Shown here in pieces: positions 23,312-34,197 of a DNA stretch of 64,000 nt. The notes below the pieces were generated by a model. It was not told the origin of the DNA and searched no databases. It was given only the letters and a program-made list of their open reading frames with translations. Numbering within the stretch: position 1 is the stretch's first letter; each line of letters begins with the position of its first letter. Made by a program: the position numbers and the translations under genes. Source of the DNA: Micromonospora_G sp044458865 (GTDB taxonomy: Bacteria > Actinomycetota > Actinomycetes > Mycobacteriales > Micromonosporaceae); the NCBI RefSeq assembly GCF_044458865.1, contig NZ_JBITIH010000002.1, positions 310,001 through 374,000 of the forward strand. Reading direction: 5' to 3'.

Positions 23312-23982
23312 CCGTCTCTCCCTGTCGTGTGTGCGTCGGCCTCGGGGGTTTCCCGACCGCGCAGCTCGTGCGCCCGCCCGGCTCCTGCCGGTCCGGGTGT
23401 GGCCGCCACGCCTAGCCCCGGTGGGGGTTGCCGCGCGGCGTGAACCGGATTCTGGCCGAACCAGGTTCGGGAGTTGCCGGCGCCGAGCCGCGCCTGCCGC
23501 AGGGGTGCGCGGGAGACCTTGGCCGCGTTGCCGTCAGGTCCATATTTGCAGAGGTGGTGAGCGCGCCCACAGGTCGGCCTCGACCAGTGATCGACAGGTG
23601 TCGGGATCGTGAATACCTGTCCTATTTGTGACTATCGGGAGGGTCGCCGCGAAACATCGTGAATTGACACGCTGTAGGGGGCTAGCCAACAAAGCGTTAC
23701 TACGTCACTGTATGTGGCGGTGCTACCGATGCGGTAGGGAGAACTTCCCCACCGCCCCGCCCGGTTGACGCCGCGTACGTCGGCGCCGGTGATGTCGCAT
23801 GACCTCGATGTCGCCGGTGCCGGCGTCAGGCGTACGACTACCAGGGTCGGAGCGTCGGCATGACATCGCGGGGGCGGCGCGGCCGAGGTTGTCACGACTT
23901 CGGGCGGGCCGTGGCCGTACTCACATTCGCGGTCGCATCGGTTGGTTCGCAGTCGCAGCAGGTCAGGACGAGGAGGTCGACC
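23312..23982. other. Long divergent intergenic region (promoters of bkd operon and Pro-rich protein)
   Basis: No convincing gene. It contains an inverted repeat GACAGGT/ACCTGTC (23593-23599 and 23615-23621) and a short hairpin CTACCG/CGGTAG near 23728-23742, which could be regulator sites. It is AT-richer than its surroundings around 23600-23750, the likely promoter zone for both directions. ORFs through it show poor amino-acid composition. Confidence 0.5.
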
Positions 23983-24936
23983 GTGTCACGTCACGGCACC
24001 GATCCCGTACCTTCGCTGCCGCCACGTCACCGGCGGTCCAGCGCCAGCCCGGCCCGTCGCCGGGCCGGCGCCCACCGCGCGGAGGGGCTTGCCGGACCCA
24101 CCCGGCGCTACCTGTTCATCGTCACACTTCTCGCCAGCACCTCGTCCATGCCGATCATTGCCGCGATAAGTGCCGGTTCGGCGACCGTCGGCGGGAACAC
24201 GCCCTCGGGCACCACGCCGTTCATCGCCCCGCCGTCGCAAGGGCCGATCGTGCTCGTGCCGTTGCCGCCGACCGCCCTTCCGGCGGACGCACCGCCGAGC
24301 GCCGAGGTCTGGCTCACCCCGTCGGTGCAGCGGCATCCAACGGACCCCGCCGGTCCGGGGCCGCGCGGTCCCGGCCCCAACCGACCGGCCCGCCCCGAGC
24401 CCGGCCACCCGCCGCAGCCGGTGCCACCTCCGACCCGCCCACCGGTACCGGCCCCCACCCCGACCCCCGAACCGACCGCGCCCGGCCCCGATCCTGAGCC
24501 GACCGCCTCGAATCCCACCCCCGGGACCGGAACGCCCGACCCCACCGTCGGCCCCGACCCCACCGTCGGCCCGACCCCGGACCCGACCGACGGACCCAGC
24601 CCGGACCCGACGACCACCACTCCCGGTCCCGACCCGACGGCCAGCCCCACCCCGGACCCGACCGGCACGCCCGTCCCCACGGCGAGTGTCTCCCCTGGAC
24701 CCGGACCGACCGAAAGCATCACCCCGGAACCGACCGCCAGCGGTACGGCCGAACCCACCGCGTCCGCCGAACCGACGGAGAGTGTGCCGCCACCACCGGG
24801 GTCGACACTGCCCATCCCCACCCCGTCGCCGGCACCGGACCCCACCGTGGGACGCATTCCGGCGCCTCGATCCGCCCCCACCCCGTCTGCCCGTACGGTG
24901 GCGACCGCCCCACCCCGAGTCGTCACCCTGCCGTAA
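23983..24936 (+). CDS. Membrane-anchored Pro/Thr-rich repeat protein
   Basis: 317 residues from GTG 23983, chosen for the AGGAGG site at 23971-23976. A basic N-terminal region of about 45 residues precedes a single hydrophobic segment (RYLFIVTLLAST, then MPIIAAISAGSA). The remaining 230 residues are Pro/Thr/Asp/Gly-rich with repeated P-D-P-T and P-E-P-T units and no folded domain. It looks like a wall-spanning stalk or spacer. No LPXTG or catalytic part is present. It lies 90 bases before the secreted peptidase gene on the same strand, possibly one unit. Repeat content makes length variation between strains likely. Confidence 0.65.
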   Translation: MSRHGTDPVPSLPPRHRRSSASPARRRAGAHRAEGLAGPTRRYLFIVTLLASTSSMPIIAAISAGSATVGGNTPSGTTPFIAPPSQGPIVLVPLPPTALPADAPPSAEVWLTPSVQRHPTDPAGPGPRGPGPNRPARPEPGHPPQPVPPPTRPPVPAPTPTPEPTAPGPDPEPTASNPTPGTGTPDPTVGPDPTVGPTPDPTDGPSPDPTTTTPGPDPTASPTPDPTGTPVPTASVSPGPGPTESITPEPTASGTAEPTASAEPTESVPPPPGSTLPIPTPSPAPDPTVGRIPAPRSAPTPSARTVATAPPRVVTLP

Positions 24937-25026
24937 CGGCCGATCACGTCACAGTGACGTCTCACTATGCTGACCTTCGTCGATCCCTTCCGGGGTACCT
25001 CGGAACCGCTCGAACAGGAGGGCAGT

Positions 25027-26556
25027 GTGGGTCAATCCCGTCGTACCTGGCCACGTCGTCTGCTGGCCGCGTGCACCGTGCTGGTGGTGGGGGTGGTGGT
25101 CGCGGCGCCGCCCGCCCAGGCCACCCATGGCTCCGGGGCGTTGCGCTCCTGGCAGCTACGCAAGGCGGTCACCGCGAACGGTGTCCTGCACCATCTGAAG
25201 GAACTCCAGAAGATCAGTGACCGCAACGCGGGCAACCGGGCCTCCGGTAGTGCGGGTTACGACAAGTCGGTCGACTACGCCGAGAAGGTGTTCCGCAAGG
25301 CCGGGTACCGGGTGACCCGGCAGGCGTTCGACTTCCAGACCTTCCTCATCAACAGTCCCTCCGAACTGGAGCGGATCTCGCCAGCGCCGGGCGATCTGGA
25401 ACACCGGATCATGAGTTACTCCGGCAGCGTCGATGTCACCGCGACGGCCAGTGTGCCGGCCGGCGACCCGCTCGGTTGCGTCGCGGCCGACTACGGCCCG
25501 GCGAACGTCGGCACGATCGTCGTGGTCAGCCGGGGCACCTGCCCGTTCGGGCAGAAGGCAACCACCGCAGCGGCGGCGGGGGCGGCCGCGATCGTCATGT
25601 ACAACAACGTTCCCGGGGGTCTGGCCGGCACCCTCGGCAACACCTTCACCGCCGACTTCGGTGCCGTCGGGGTCAGCCAGGCCCTCGGTCAGGAACTCGT
25701 CGCCCAGGTTCCCGCCGGGCTCACCCTGCGGGTACACACCGACACCTACCGGGGGATGGCCACCACCGAGAACATCTTCGCCGAGTCACGCTGGGGCAAC
25801 CCGAACAACGTCGTGATGGCCGGCGCCCACCTCGACTCGGTGCCCGAGGGGCCGGGCATCAACGACAACGGCAGCGGCAGTGGCGCCCTGCTGGAGATCG
25901 CCGAACAGATGCGCCGGACGCACCCGAAGAACAAGGTCCGGTTCGCGCTCTGGGGCGCCGAGGAGGCCAACCTGGTCGGCTCGACGTACTACATCGCCAA
26001 CCTGCCACAGGCCGAGCGGGACAAGATCGCGCTCTACCTCAACTTCGACATGATCGGCTCGACGAACTACGTACGGTTCGTTTACGACGGCGACAACTCG
26101 GCCTTCCCGCCGGGAACCGGCTCGGCGGTCGGACCGCCCGGCTCGGGCGCGATCGAGGCCCTCTTCCACAACTATTTCGCCTCGCAGGGGCTGGCCTCGG
26201 CCGAAACGCCGTTCTCCGGCCGCAGCGACTACGGCCCGTTCATCGCGGCCGGCGTCGACATCCCCTCCGGTGGCCTCTTCACCGGGGCTGAACTGATCAA
26301 GACCGAGGCCGAGGCGGCGGTCTACGGCGGGACCGCGGGGCAGGCGTACGACCCCTGCTACCACCAGGCATGCGACACCATCCGCAACGTGAGCAAGCGG
26401 GCGATCGACGAGATGTCCGACGCGGTCGCGCACGCCGTGATCACGTACGCCTTCGACACCCGGAGCCTGAACGTGCCGGCCAGCGGACCGGCCAGCGGCT
26501 CCACCGCCCCGGCCGGCGGAGGCGGCGGCCTGCACGACCACGAGTACGAGAGCTAG
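25027..26556 (+). CDS. Secreted M28-family aminopeptidase with PA domain
   Basis: 509 residues from GTG 25027 (AGGAGG at 25016-25021). A signal peptide with Arg-rich start, hydrophobic core LLAACTVLVVGVVVAAPPAQA and cleavage after AQA is followed by a PA domain (about 130-235, CPFGQKATTAAAAGAAAIVM). The M28 zinc peptidase domain then shows ligands in AGAHLDSVPEGPGINDNGSG (His, Asp), ALWGAEEANLVGS (Glu-Glu), LNFDMIGS (Asp) and PCYHQACDT (His). It resembles the Streptomyces griseus aminopeptidase type and probably releases N-terminal residues from extracellular peptides. The C-terminal Gly/His/Asp tail is unusual. A strong hairpin follows. Confidence 0.9.
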   Translation: MGQSRRTWPRRLLAACTVLVVGVVVAAPPAQATHGSGALRSWQLRKAVTANGVLHHLKELQKISDRNAGNRASGSAGYDKSVDYAEKVFRKAGYRVTRQAFDFQTFLINSPSELERISPAPGDLEHRIMSYSGSVDVTATASVPAGDPLGCVAADYGPANVGTIVVVSRGTCPFGQKATTAAAAGAAAIVMYNNVPGGLAGTLGNTFTADFGAVGVSQALGQELVAQVPAGLTLRVHTDTYRGMATTENIFAESRWGNPNNVVMAGAHLDSVPEGPGINDNGSGSGALLEIAEQMRRTHPKNKVRFALWGAEEANLVGSTYYIANLPQAERDKIALYLNFDMIGSTNYVRFVYDGDNSAFPPGTGSAVGPPGSGAIEALFHNYFASQGLASAETPFSGRSDYGPFIAAGVDIPSGGLFTGAELIKTEAEAAVYGGTAGQAYDPCYHQACDTIRNVSKRAIDEMSDAVAHAVITYAFDTRSLNVPASGPASGSTAPAGGGGGLHDHEYES

Positions 26557-26570
26557 GCACCATCACGCTG

Positions 26571-26602
26571 GTACGGGGGCGGCCCGCAAGCCGCCCCCGT
26601 AC
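26571..26602. terminator. Bidirectional hairpin terminator between convergent genes
   Basis: GTACGGGGGCGGC (26571-26583) and GCCGCCCCCGTAC (26590-26602) pair perfectly with a 6-base loop, 14 bases after the peptidase stop and 25 bases after the minus-strand gene's stop. Confidence 0.78.
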
Positions 26603-26627
26603 GCGACGTCCAGAACCAGCGCGGCGG

Positions 26628-27854
26628 TCAGGCGGGCTCCTCACCCAACCGTTGCCGGTTCGCCTCGATCCAGGCGTCCAACGCGTCCGGGTCCTCCGGG
26701 TCGATCCCGTCGGCGAGGAGCTGCGCCACCGCGGCCGTCGCCGGGCTGCGCCGCTCCCCGGTGCGGTAGAGCCGGACGAACTCCGGCACCATCTCCTCGA
26801 TCGCCTGGTCGGTCTGGATCGCGGCCGACGGCGGAAGGCCGCGCTGGCGGGACGCGTACGCGGCCCAGGCGCGTACCGCGCGCGGGAGCATCGCCGCGTC
26901 GTCCATGTCCAACACGGCGCGGCGGTGCACCCAGTCGAGCAGGAAGAGACCGGCAACCGCCGGACTCCAGCGCATCGGATCGGCGTCCGGGAAGGTCGCC
27001 GAGTGGTCCAGTACCAGGCTGAGGCAGAAGTGCAGGGAGGCCAGGTCGGCTTCGGGTACGTCCGGCAGCCCGAACCGGGCCGCCTCCGGCGAGTCGAGGA
27101 AGGCCCGTACGAGCGTGGTGCGCTGCTCCGCCGTGAGCGGCTCGGGCTCGTCCGGCACCACCGTCAGGGCAGCCGCCGGCAACAGTGCCAACCGGGCGCC
27201 GACCAGGGCCCGGTCGGTGGCGAGCGAACCCTCCGCCGGCAGGTCTCCGAGTCCGTCGGTGACCTCCAGAAAGCGTGCCACCTCCTGACGGAGCCGGCGC
27301 GGGTCCTCCTCGCGGAACCAGGTCAGCTCGTCCTCGGTGCACATCTCGCGCACCTGTCCGAGAATCCGCTCGGCCGGGCCGCCGACGAAGACGTCCTTGG
27401 CGATGCCGATGTTGTGGTCGACCAGGGCCACCACCGCGTGCTCCGGCCCGCCCGCCTCGCCGTCGTCGTACGCGAAGGTGGCCAGGTAGGACGTTTGGTC
27501 GCCGTACACGTCGCCGTATGCGTAGCTGCCGGTGAGCCGCACCCGGCCCAACTGCTCGGACCACGGCGGCGCGGTGGCGCCCCGCTTGACCGAGGCGGCG
27601 CCCTCGGCGTCCGGGACCAGGGTGGCGAAGACGTTCCGGATGGTGATCGCGGCTGCGGTGCGGCGGCGCGAGGTCGCGGCCAGGAAACCGCCCACGAATT
27701 CGCGTACGGCCCCGCTGCGGTCCTCGTCGGCGATCGCGTAGATGCTGCCCAGAAGTGCCGTGCCGAGCATTTCGGCGTCGAGCGCGCAGTCCAGCTTGGT
27801 TACGTCGCGGGCAGCGTGCAGCACCGCGTCGTAGGGGGTTTGAGGCGTCGCCAT
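26628..27854 (-). CDS. Uncharacterised 408-residue cytosolic protein
   Basis: I do not recognise this family. The sequence is mostly helical, with no signal peptide or membrane span. Notable conserved-looking parts are VALVDHNIGIAKDVFVGGPA, LSLVLDHSATFPDADPMRWS, and WVHRRAVLDMDDAAMLPRAV followed by a helical C-terminus. A histidine-rich catalytic pattern is not obvious. Its start lies 10 bases after the stop of the small membrane protein gene, the last step in a chain that begins with two dynamin-like GTPases. It is therefore probably co-transcribed with them and may act with them. Confidence 0.6.
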   Translation of the reverse strand: MATPQTPYDAVLHAARDVTKLDCALDAEMLGTALLGSIYAIADEDRSGAVREFVGGFLAATSRRRTAAAITIRNVFATLVPDAEGAASVKRGATAPPWSEQLGRVRLTGSYAYGDVYGDQTSYLATFAYDDGEAGGPEHAVVALVDHNIGIAKDVFVGGPAERILGQVREMCTEDELTWFREEDPRRLRQEVARFLEVTDGLGDLPAEGSLATDRALVGARLALLPAAALTVVPDEPEPLTAEQRTTLVRAFLDSPEAARFGLPDVPEADLASLHFCLSLVLDHSATFPDADPMRWSPAVAGLFLLDWVHRRAVLDMDDAAMLPRAVRAWAAYASRQRGLPPSAAIQTDQAIEEMVPEFVRLYRTGERRSPATAAVAQLLADGIDPEDPDALDAWIEANRQRLGEEPA

Positions 27855-27864
27855 GGGTTCGACC

Positions 27865-28338
27865 CTACGCCCGGGGCCACCTGGTGAGCATCAGCAGCGC
27901 GCTCGGCGCGAGTACGCCCAGAGCGAGCGAGACGAGGCTCGCGACCAGTCCGCCGCCGGTCAGCGTCCCGTGGTGGGACAGGTGGAAGATCAGGTGCGCG
28001 GTGGAGAAGAACAGGACCCCGCCGAGCACCACCCGGGTCACCCGCCGGTCGGCGAGCCAGGCGGCGGTGAGTAGTAGCCCGCCCAGGGTCAGGAACGCCG
28101 CTCCGACGTCGGTCATCAGGTGGGCGTTGTACGGCGGGTACGCGGCGGTCCAGGTCTGCCCGAGGCCCGGAAAGTGGTCGAAGAACCAGCGCGGCGCGAG
28201 TACGGCCGGCAGGCCCCAGGAGAGGTGCAGCAGCCCGAGCAGGATCAGCCCGGCCCGGACCAGCGGAACCGCCCAGCGGGTCAGCGGGTGCTGTCGCGCC
28301 GGCCGGTCCGGCCCACGGGGTCGCCCGGTCCCGGTCAA
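27865..28338 (-). CDS. Small four-span membrane protein
   Basis: 157 residues with four hydrophobic segments (about 23-45, 73-92, 99-118 and 128-150). The first loop contains Trp/Phe-rich ALAPRWFFDHFPGLGQTW-like sequence and H-L-x-x-D in the second span. The overall size and layout recall DoxX-like four-helix proteins, but key motifs are not clear enough to name it. ATG 28338 overlaps the stop of the upstream GTPase gene as ATGA, so the two are translationally coupled. A role alongside the dynamin-like pair at the membrane is inferred from position only. Confidence 0.65.
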   Translation of the reverse strand: MTGTGRPRGPDRPARQHPLTRWAVPLVRAGLILLGLLHLSWGLPAVLAPRWFFDHFPGLGQTWTAAYPPYNAHLMTDVGAAFLTLGGLLLTAAWLADRRVTRVVLGGVLFFSTAHLIFHLSHHGTLTGGGLVASLVSLALGVLAPSALLMLTRWPRA

Positions 28339-30029
28339 CGGCCGGTGGTGGCCAGGGCCAGTGCCTCACGGGCCTGGGCGTACCGGCGCAGCACCTCACG
28401 TACGGGGATGACGACAAGCTCCCGGCCGACCTCGCCGACGGCGGCGTGCAGCCGCTCCTCCGCCCGGCCACCGGCCCGCCGCGCCGCCCAGCCGATGATC
28501 GGCTTGACCAGTAGCGCGACGACCAGACCGAGTAGCAGCCCGCCGAGCAGCATCAGGGTCGGCACCGGCGCCGACCCGACGGCCGGGTAGTCCAGCGCCG
28601 GCAGGCCCAGTGCCCGCAGGGCGTAGCCGAGGGTCAGCCAGCCGAGACCGCCCAACGCGGCCAGGATGGCCAGCCACTGCACTCCGCCGACCAGCCGCCA
28701 CCAGAGCGGACGCCGTTCCAGGCCGAGGTCCGTGCCGGCCACCGCGCGGTCGAGCGCGTCCGGCAGGTCACCGAGGCGGGACCGGGCGGCAGCGGCGACC
28801 GCCGCCGTCCACGGGGTCGGGAGCGCGGAGCCGGCCTGGTCGGAGATGGCCCGTACGGCGAGGCCGACGGCGGCCCGCTGGGCGGCGGTCGGATCGGGCA
28901 GCGAGGTGACCGGGACCGGGTTCGGTCGATCCTGTTCGTCCCGGGGCGTGGCGTCGGCGCCGGGCAGGTGTAGCCGTCGCAGCGGGTCGGGTCGCAGTTT
29001 CCGCCAGCCGCGTACCACCGGCCAACCGGTCGCCCCGGATGCCCGGTGCACGTACGCCGAGCGGGTCGCCTCCGCCACCGCCGGCACCCCGGCCGATCCG
29101 GCGAGGGCCTCGGTGAGCCGCCGGATGGTCCGCCGGTCGACGTCGTTCTCCCCGGCCGGTGGGCCCACCAGGGCGGCCAGGTCACCGACGACCACGTCCA
29201 CGTCGGCGGAGAGCCGACTCAGTGCCGCCTGCCGCTCGCTGACCGTACGTTCCAGCGTGGCTCGCAGGTCGGCGATGCCGGACTGGTTCAGGGTCGAGGT
29301 GGCCAGCACCGGCACCTGGTCGAGTTGGTCGGCGGCGAGGATCCGGCGCAGGTCGGCGACGACCCGGGGCACCTCGGCCGGGGGGAGTCGGTCCGCCTGG
29401 TTCAGCACCACGACGGTGACGTCCTGGTGGCGGTCGAAGTCGCGCAGGTAGCTGGCGTGAACCACCCGGTCGGCGTACTTCTGCGGGTCGACCACCCAGA
29501 CCACGAGGTCGACCAGACCGAGCAGCCGGTCCACCTCCGACCGGTGCGAACGCTGTACCGAGTCGAAGTCGGGCAGGTCGAGCAGGACCAGCCCGTGCAG
29601 GGCGAGTTCGTCGTCGCCGTCGAGGGCGCTCTCCCGGACGAACCGGTGGCGGGGCAGGACGCCGACCCAGTCGAGCAGCTTGGACGCCTCGGCCAACGGT
29701 CCCCAGACGCAGGCGTGGGTGACGCCGGTGGTCGGCCGCCGGACGCCGACCGGGGACATCTCCCAGCGGGCGAGCGCGTTGAAGAGGCTCGACTTGCCGC
29801 TGCCGGTGGCCCCGGCGAGGGCGACGACGGTGTGGTCCCGGGAGAGCGCGAGCCGGGCCTCCGCGCGTTCGACGAGCGTGTGTGCGGCGCCGAGGCGCTT
29901 TTCCGGCAGCAGCCCGTCGACCGCGCGACGGAACCGTTCCACCGCCTCCAGGCGGTTCAGCAGCCGGTCCGCGTCGATCAGCCGGCCGCCGTGCAGCGCG
30001 TCGCGTACCTTGCCGGCGAGATTGCTCAC
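28335..30029 (-). CDS. Dynamin-like GTPase with C-terminal membrane spans (DynB-like)
   Basis: 564 residues. The G domain shows P-loop LAGATGSGKSSLFNAL (about residues 70-85), the G3-like LLDLPDFDSVQ (about 150) and the G4-like VVLNQADRLP (about 210). After a helical middle, two strong membrane spans lie at about 440-480 and 490-520 (LPTLMLLGGLLLGLVVALLV-like). A paired arrangement with an upstream second GTPase recalls Streptomyces dynA/dynB, which stabilise sporulation septa. The relation is inferred from gene pairing and architecture. Its start overlaps the upstream gene's stop by 4 bases. Confidence 0.8.
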   Translation of the reverse strand: MSNLAGKVRDALHGGRLIDADRLLNRLEAVERFRRAVDGLLPEKRLGAAHTLVERAEARLALSRDHTVVALAGATGSGKSSLFNALARWEMSPVGVRRPTTGVTHACVWGPLAEASKLLDWVGVLPRHRFVRESALDGDDELALHGLVLLDLPDFDSVQRSHRSEVDRLLGLVDLVVWVVDPQKYADRVVHASYLRDFDRHQDVTVVVLNQADRLPPAEVPRVVADLRRILAADQLDQVPVLATSTLNQSGIADLRATLERTVSERQAALSRLSADVDVVVGDLAALVGPPAGENDVDRRTIRRLTEALAGSAGVPAVAEATRSAYVHRASGATGWPVVRGWRKLRPDPLRRLHLPGADATPRDEQDRPNPVPVTSLPDPTAAQRAAVGLAVRAISDQAGSALPTPWTAAVAAAARSRLGDLPDALDRAVAGTDLGLERRPLWWRLVGGVQWLAILAALGGLGWLTLGYALRALGLPALDYPAVGSAPVPTLMLLGGLLLGLVVALLVKPIIGWAARRAGGRAEERLHAAVGEVGRELVVIPVREVLRRYAQAREALALATTGR

Positions 30030-31891
30030 CGCGCGCCCTCCGGAGCTGTCGGGTTGCCGGTGGTGGTGAGGGCGGTGGCGGCGCGGGCGCGTTCGACCGC
30101 GTCGCCCGCTTCGCGCAGCCGGATGCCGGGTTCGGCGCCGACCTCGACCGTGGCGAGTGGGGCCAGGTAACGCTCCAACTCCTCGTCGAGCAGCCGGTCG
30201 ACGAGGACCAGTAGGTCCTGCCGGGCGCGGGTGGCGAGGGTACGGATCGCCTGGTCGCCGAAGATCGCTTCGAGCACCTTCTGGGCGGCGACGGTGGTGC
30301 CGCCAGCGGTCGCCACCTCCAGGCCGGTGGGGATGAACGCGGTCGAGGCGAAGACCGCGACCATCACCGCGAGACCCATGGCGTTGACCGCGTACGCGGC
30401 GGTCCGGGCGACGAATCGTTTGCCGCCGGCCTCGGTGCGGACGAGGTCGAGCACTCCCCGCTGCCAGTCCCGGATCAGCCGCTCGGCCCGTTCGGGAAGG
30501 TCGGCACCGGGACGGGCCAGCTCCGGGGTGAGCAGGGCGGCTCCGGACGGGTGGGTCTGCCAGCCCAGGTACGCCGTCTCGGCCGCCTCGGCGGCGACTC
30601 CGCGCAGCAGTTGTACGAGCTGCGACTCGATGGCGCTCTGGAGTTGACGGCCGGGGGCCGGGCGTCCGGTCACCGCGGCGACGACGCGGTCGCGCAGTTG
30701 CCCGACCCGCGCCTCCAGGGTGCGGAACAGCTCTCCGGTGCCGACGAACTCCTGCCAGCGGTTGAGTACCTCACCACGGAGCAGGCGCCCGTCCTGGAGC
30801 CCGTGCTCGACCGTACGCCGGCCGCCCCGGTAGGCGGCGCTGGCTCGTTCGCCGAGGTCTTCGGCGGTGGCGGCCTGGTCGTCGGCGGCGTCGGCCAGCC
30901 GGTCGACCGAGGTCCGCAGCGCGGTCAGCGCGCCGTCGAGGGTCTGGCGGACCACCGCGGACCGGGCGTCGGCGTCGGCGGCGAGCCGCCCGAACCAGGA
31001 GCGCAACGGTTCCGTGTACCGCTCCGGTAGCAGGCCCTGCCCGTCGACCTGGGTCTCCGGGAGTACGAAGAGCGGCGCGGCGCCGAGTTCCTGTGCGGCG
31101 AGCATCTCCGCGAGGTGGTCGGCGATCTCGTCGGCGGCTTCGCGTGGCACCCGGTCCAGGACCAGGGCGATGACCGTGCCCCGCAGGCGCGCGGTACGGA
31201 GCAGTTCCCACGGGACGGCGTCGGCGTAGCGGGCGGCGGTCGTCACGAAGAGCCACAAATCCGCTGCGGCGAGAAGTTGGGTGGCGAGTGCCCGGTTCGC
31301 GTCGACGACGGAGTCGATGTCCGGTGCGTCGAGGAAGGCCAGGCCGGGGGCGAGGGCTGGGGCGGCGATCAGTTGCAGGGTGCCGGGGTCGTCGCTCGCG
31401 TCGCTGGTCCGGGTGAGGCCGGGGAGCAGTTCGCCCTGGCGGAACCAGGCCAGGTCGCTCGGGTGGCAGACCAGCACCGGTGCCCGGGTGGTCGGCCGGA
31501 GCACGCCGGTGGCGCTGACCCGGGCCTGGACCAGGCTGTTGACCAGGGTCGACTTGCCGGCACCGGTGGAGCCGCCGACGACCACGAGCAGTGGGGCGTC
31601 GAGCCGGGCGAGCCGGGGCAGCAGGTAGTCGTCGAGTTGCGCGGTGACCGCCGCACCGGTCTGCCGGGCCTCCTCCGCCGAGGGCAGGACCAGCGGGTAC
31701 GCGGTGTCGCTGATCGCCGAGCGGAGATCGAGCAGCATGGACCGGAGGTCTGGCCTTCCGGGAGGGGAGGTCGGCGGGGAGGTGGGCCGGCTCTCGTCGG
31801 CATCCGCCGAGAAAGATTCGGATATTGTGGGAGGTTTCACCACAATGGTAGGCACGCCGGGACCGCTTGCCGGATCGCCGTGCCTCGTCAC
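30026..31891 (-). CDS. Dynamin-like GTPase (DynA-like), first gene of the operon
   Basis: 621 residues. The first 45 residues are Pro/Ser-rich and unstructured. The G domain has VVVGGSTGAGKSTLVNSL (about residues 103-120), the G3 region LAFLDAPDIDSVVDAN (about 188) and ALVLDRVPRE in the G4 position, which lacks the canonical N/TKxD. A long helical stalk region follows, with a hydrophobic C-terminal segment (about 500-545, MGLAVMVAVFASTAFIPTG) that could insert in membrane. IniA/DynA-type proteins remodel membranes. The operon runs 31891 to 26628 with 4-base overlaps or a 10-base gap throughout. Confidence 0.8.
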   Translation of the reverse strand: MTRHGDPASGPGVPTIVVKPPTISESFSADADESRPTSPPTSPPGRPDLRSMLLDLRSAISDTAYPLVLPSAEEARQTGAAVTAQLDDYLLPRLARLDAPLLVVVGGSTGAGKSTLVNSLVQARVSATGVLRPTTRAPVLVCHPSDLAWFRQGELLPGLTRTSDASDDPGTLQLIAAPALAPGLAFLDAPDIDSVVDANRALATQLLAAADLWLFVTTAARYADAVPWELLRTARLRGTVIALVLDRVPREAADEIADHLAEMLAAQELGAAPLFVLPETQVDGQGLLPERYTEPLRSWFGRLAADADARSAVVRQTLDGALTALRTSVDRLADAADDQAATAEDLGERASAAYRGGRRTVEHGLQDGRLLRGEVLNRWQEFVGTGELFRTLEARVGQLRDRVVAAVTGRPAPGRQLQSAIESQLVQLLRGVAAEAAETAYLGWQTHPSGAALLTPELARPGADLPERAERLIRDWQRGVLDLVRTEAGGKRFVARTAAYAVNAMGLAVMVAVFASTAFIPTGLEVATAGGTTVAAQKVLEAIFGDQAIRTLATRARQDLLVLVDRLLDEELERYLAPLATVEVGAEPGIRLREAGDAVERARAATALTTTGNPTAPEGAR

Positions 31892-32030
31892 GGGTAAAGC
31901 CTGCCTGATGTATGCAAGACAGACAACACTCGCCCTCCGCGCCCGACCCGTACCGGTGTCGGGCGGTCAACGTTCCGGCCCGGCGGGAGGGCCGAACGGT
32001 CGGGTTGCGTCGATGTGACTCAACTCCGAC

Positions 32031-32076
32031 TTGACGCCCAGCATGATCGTGGCACTATTGAGTCCGGTCCACTCAA
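32031..32076 (+). promoter_or_regulatory. dnaK promoter with overlapping HAIR operator
   Basis: A -35 box TTGACG (32031-32036) and a -10 box CACTAT (32053-32058) are 16 bases apart. An inverted repeat TTGAGT-N7-ACTCAA at 32058-32076 matches the HspR-associated inverted repeat (consensus CTTGAGT-N7-ACTCAAG, outer pair changed) and overlaps the -10 box by one base. HspR bound here would block RNA polymerase. Confidence 0.85.
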
Positions 32077-32140
32077 CTTGCGGTGGGTGTGCTGCGGGCG
32101 GTGCCCGTCACCTGCCTAGTAACGAAGCGAGGAAGCGAAG

Positions 32141-34036
<1,896 letters not shown>

Positions 34037-34197
34037 CCCGTCGCCACCACACCGGCCCGGTCGCCAGCGGGCGGCCGGGACCGGGGCTGCCTTCGACTCC
34101 GTCCGGTTCGAGGTAGTCGCGTGGCCGAACAGCGCAAGGGAATCGGCGTGCACGGTCCGATGGATCGTGGCGCGGCCGAGCGGAGCGAGGAGAAGCC

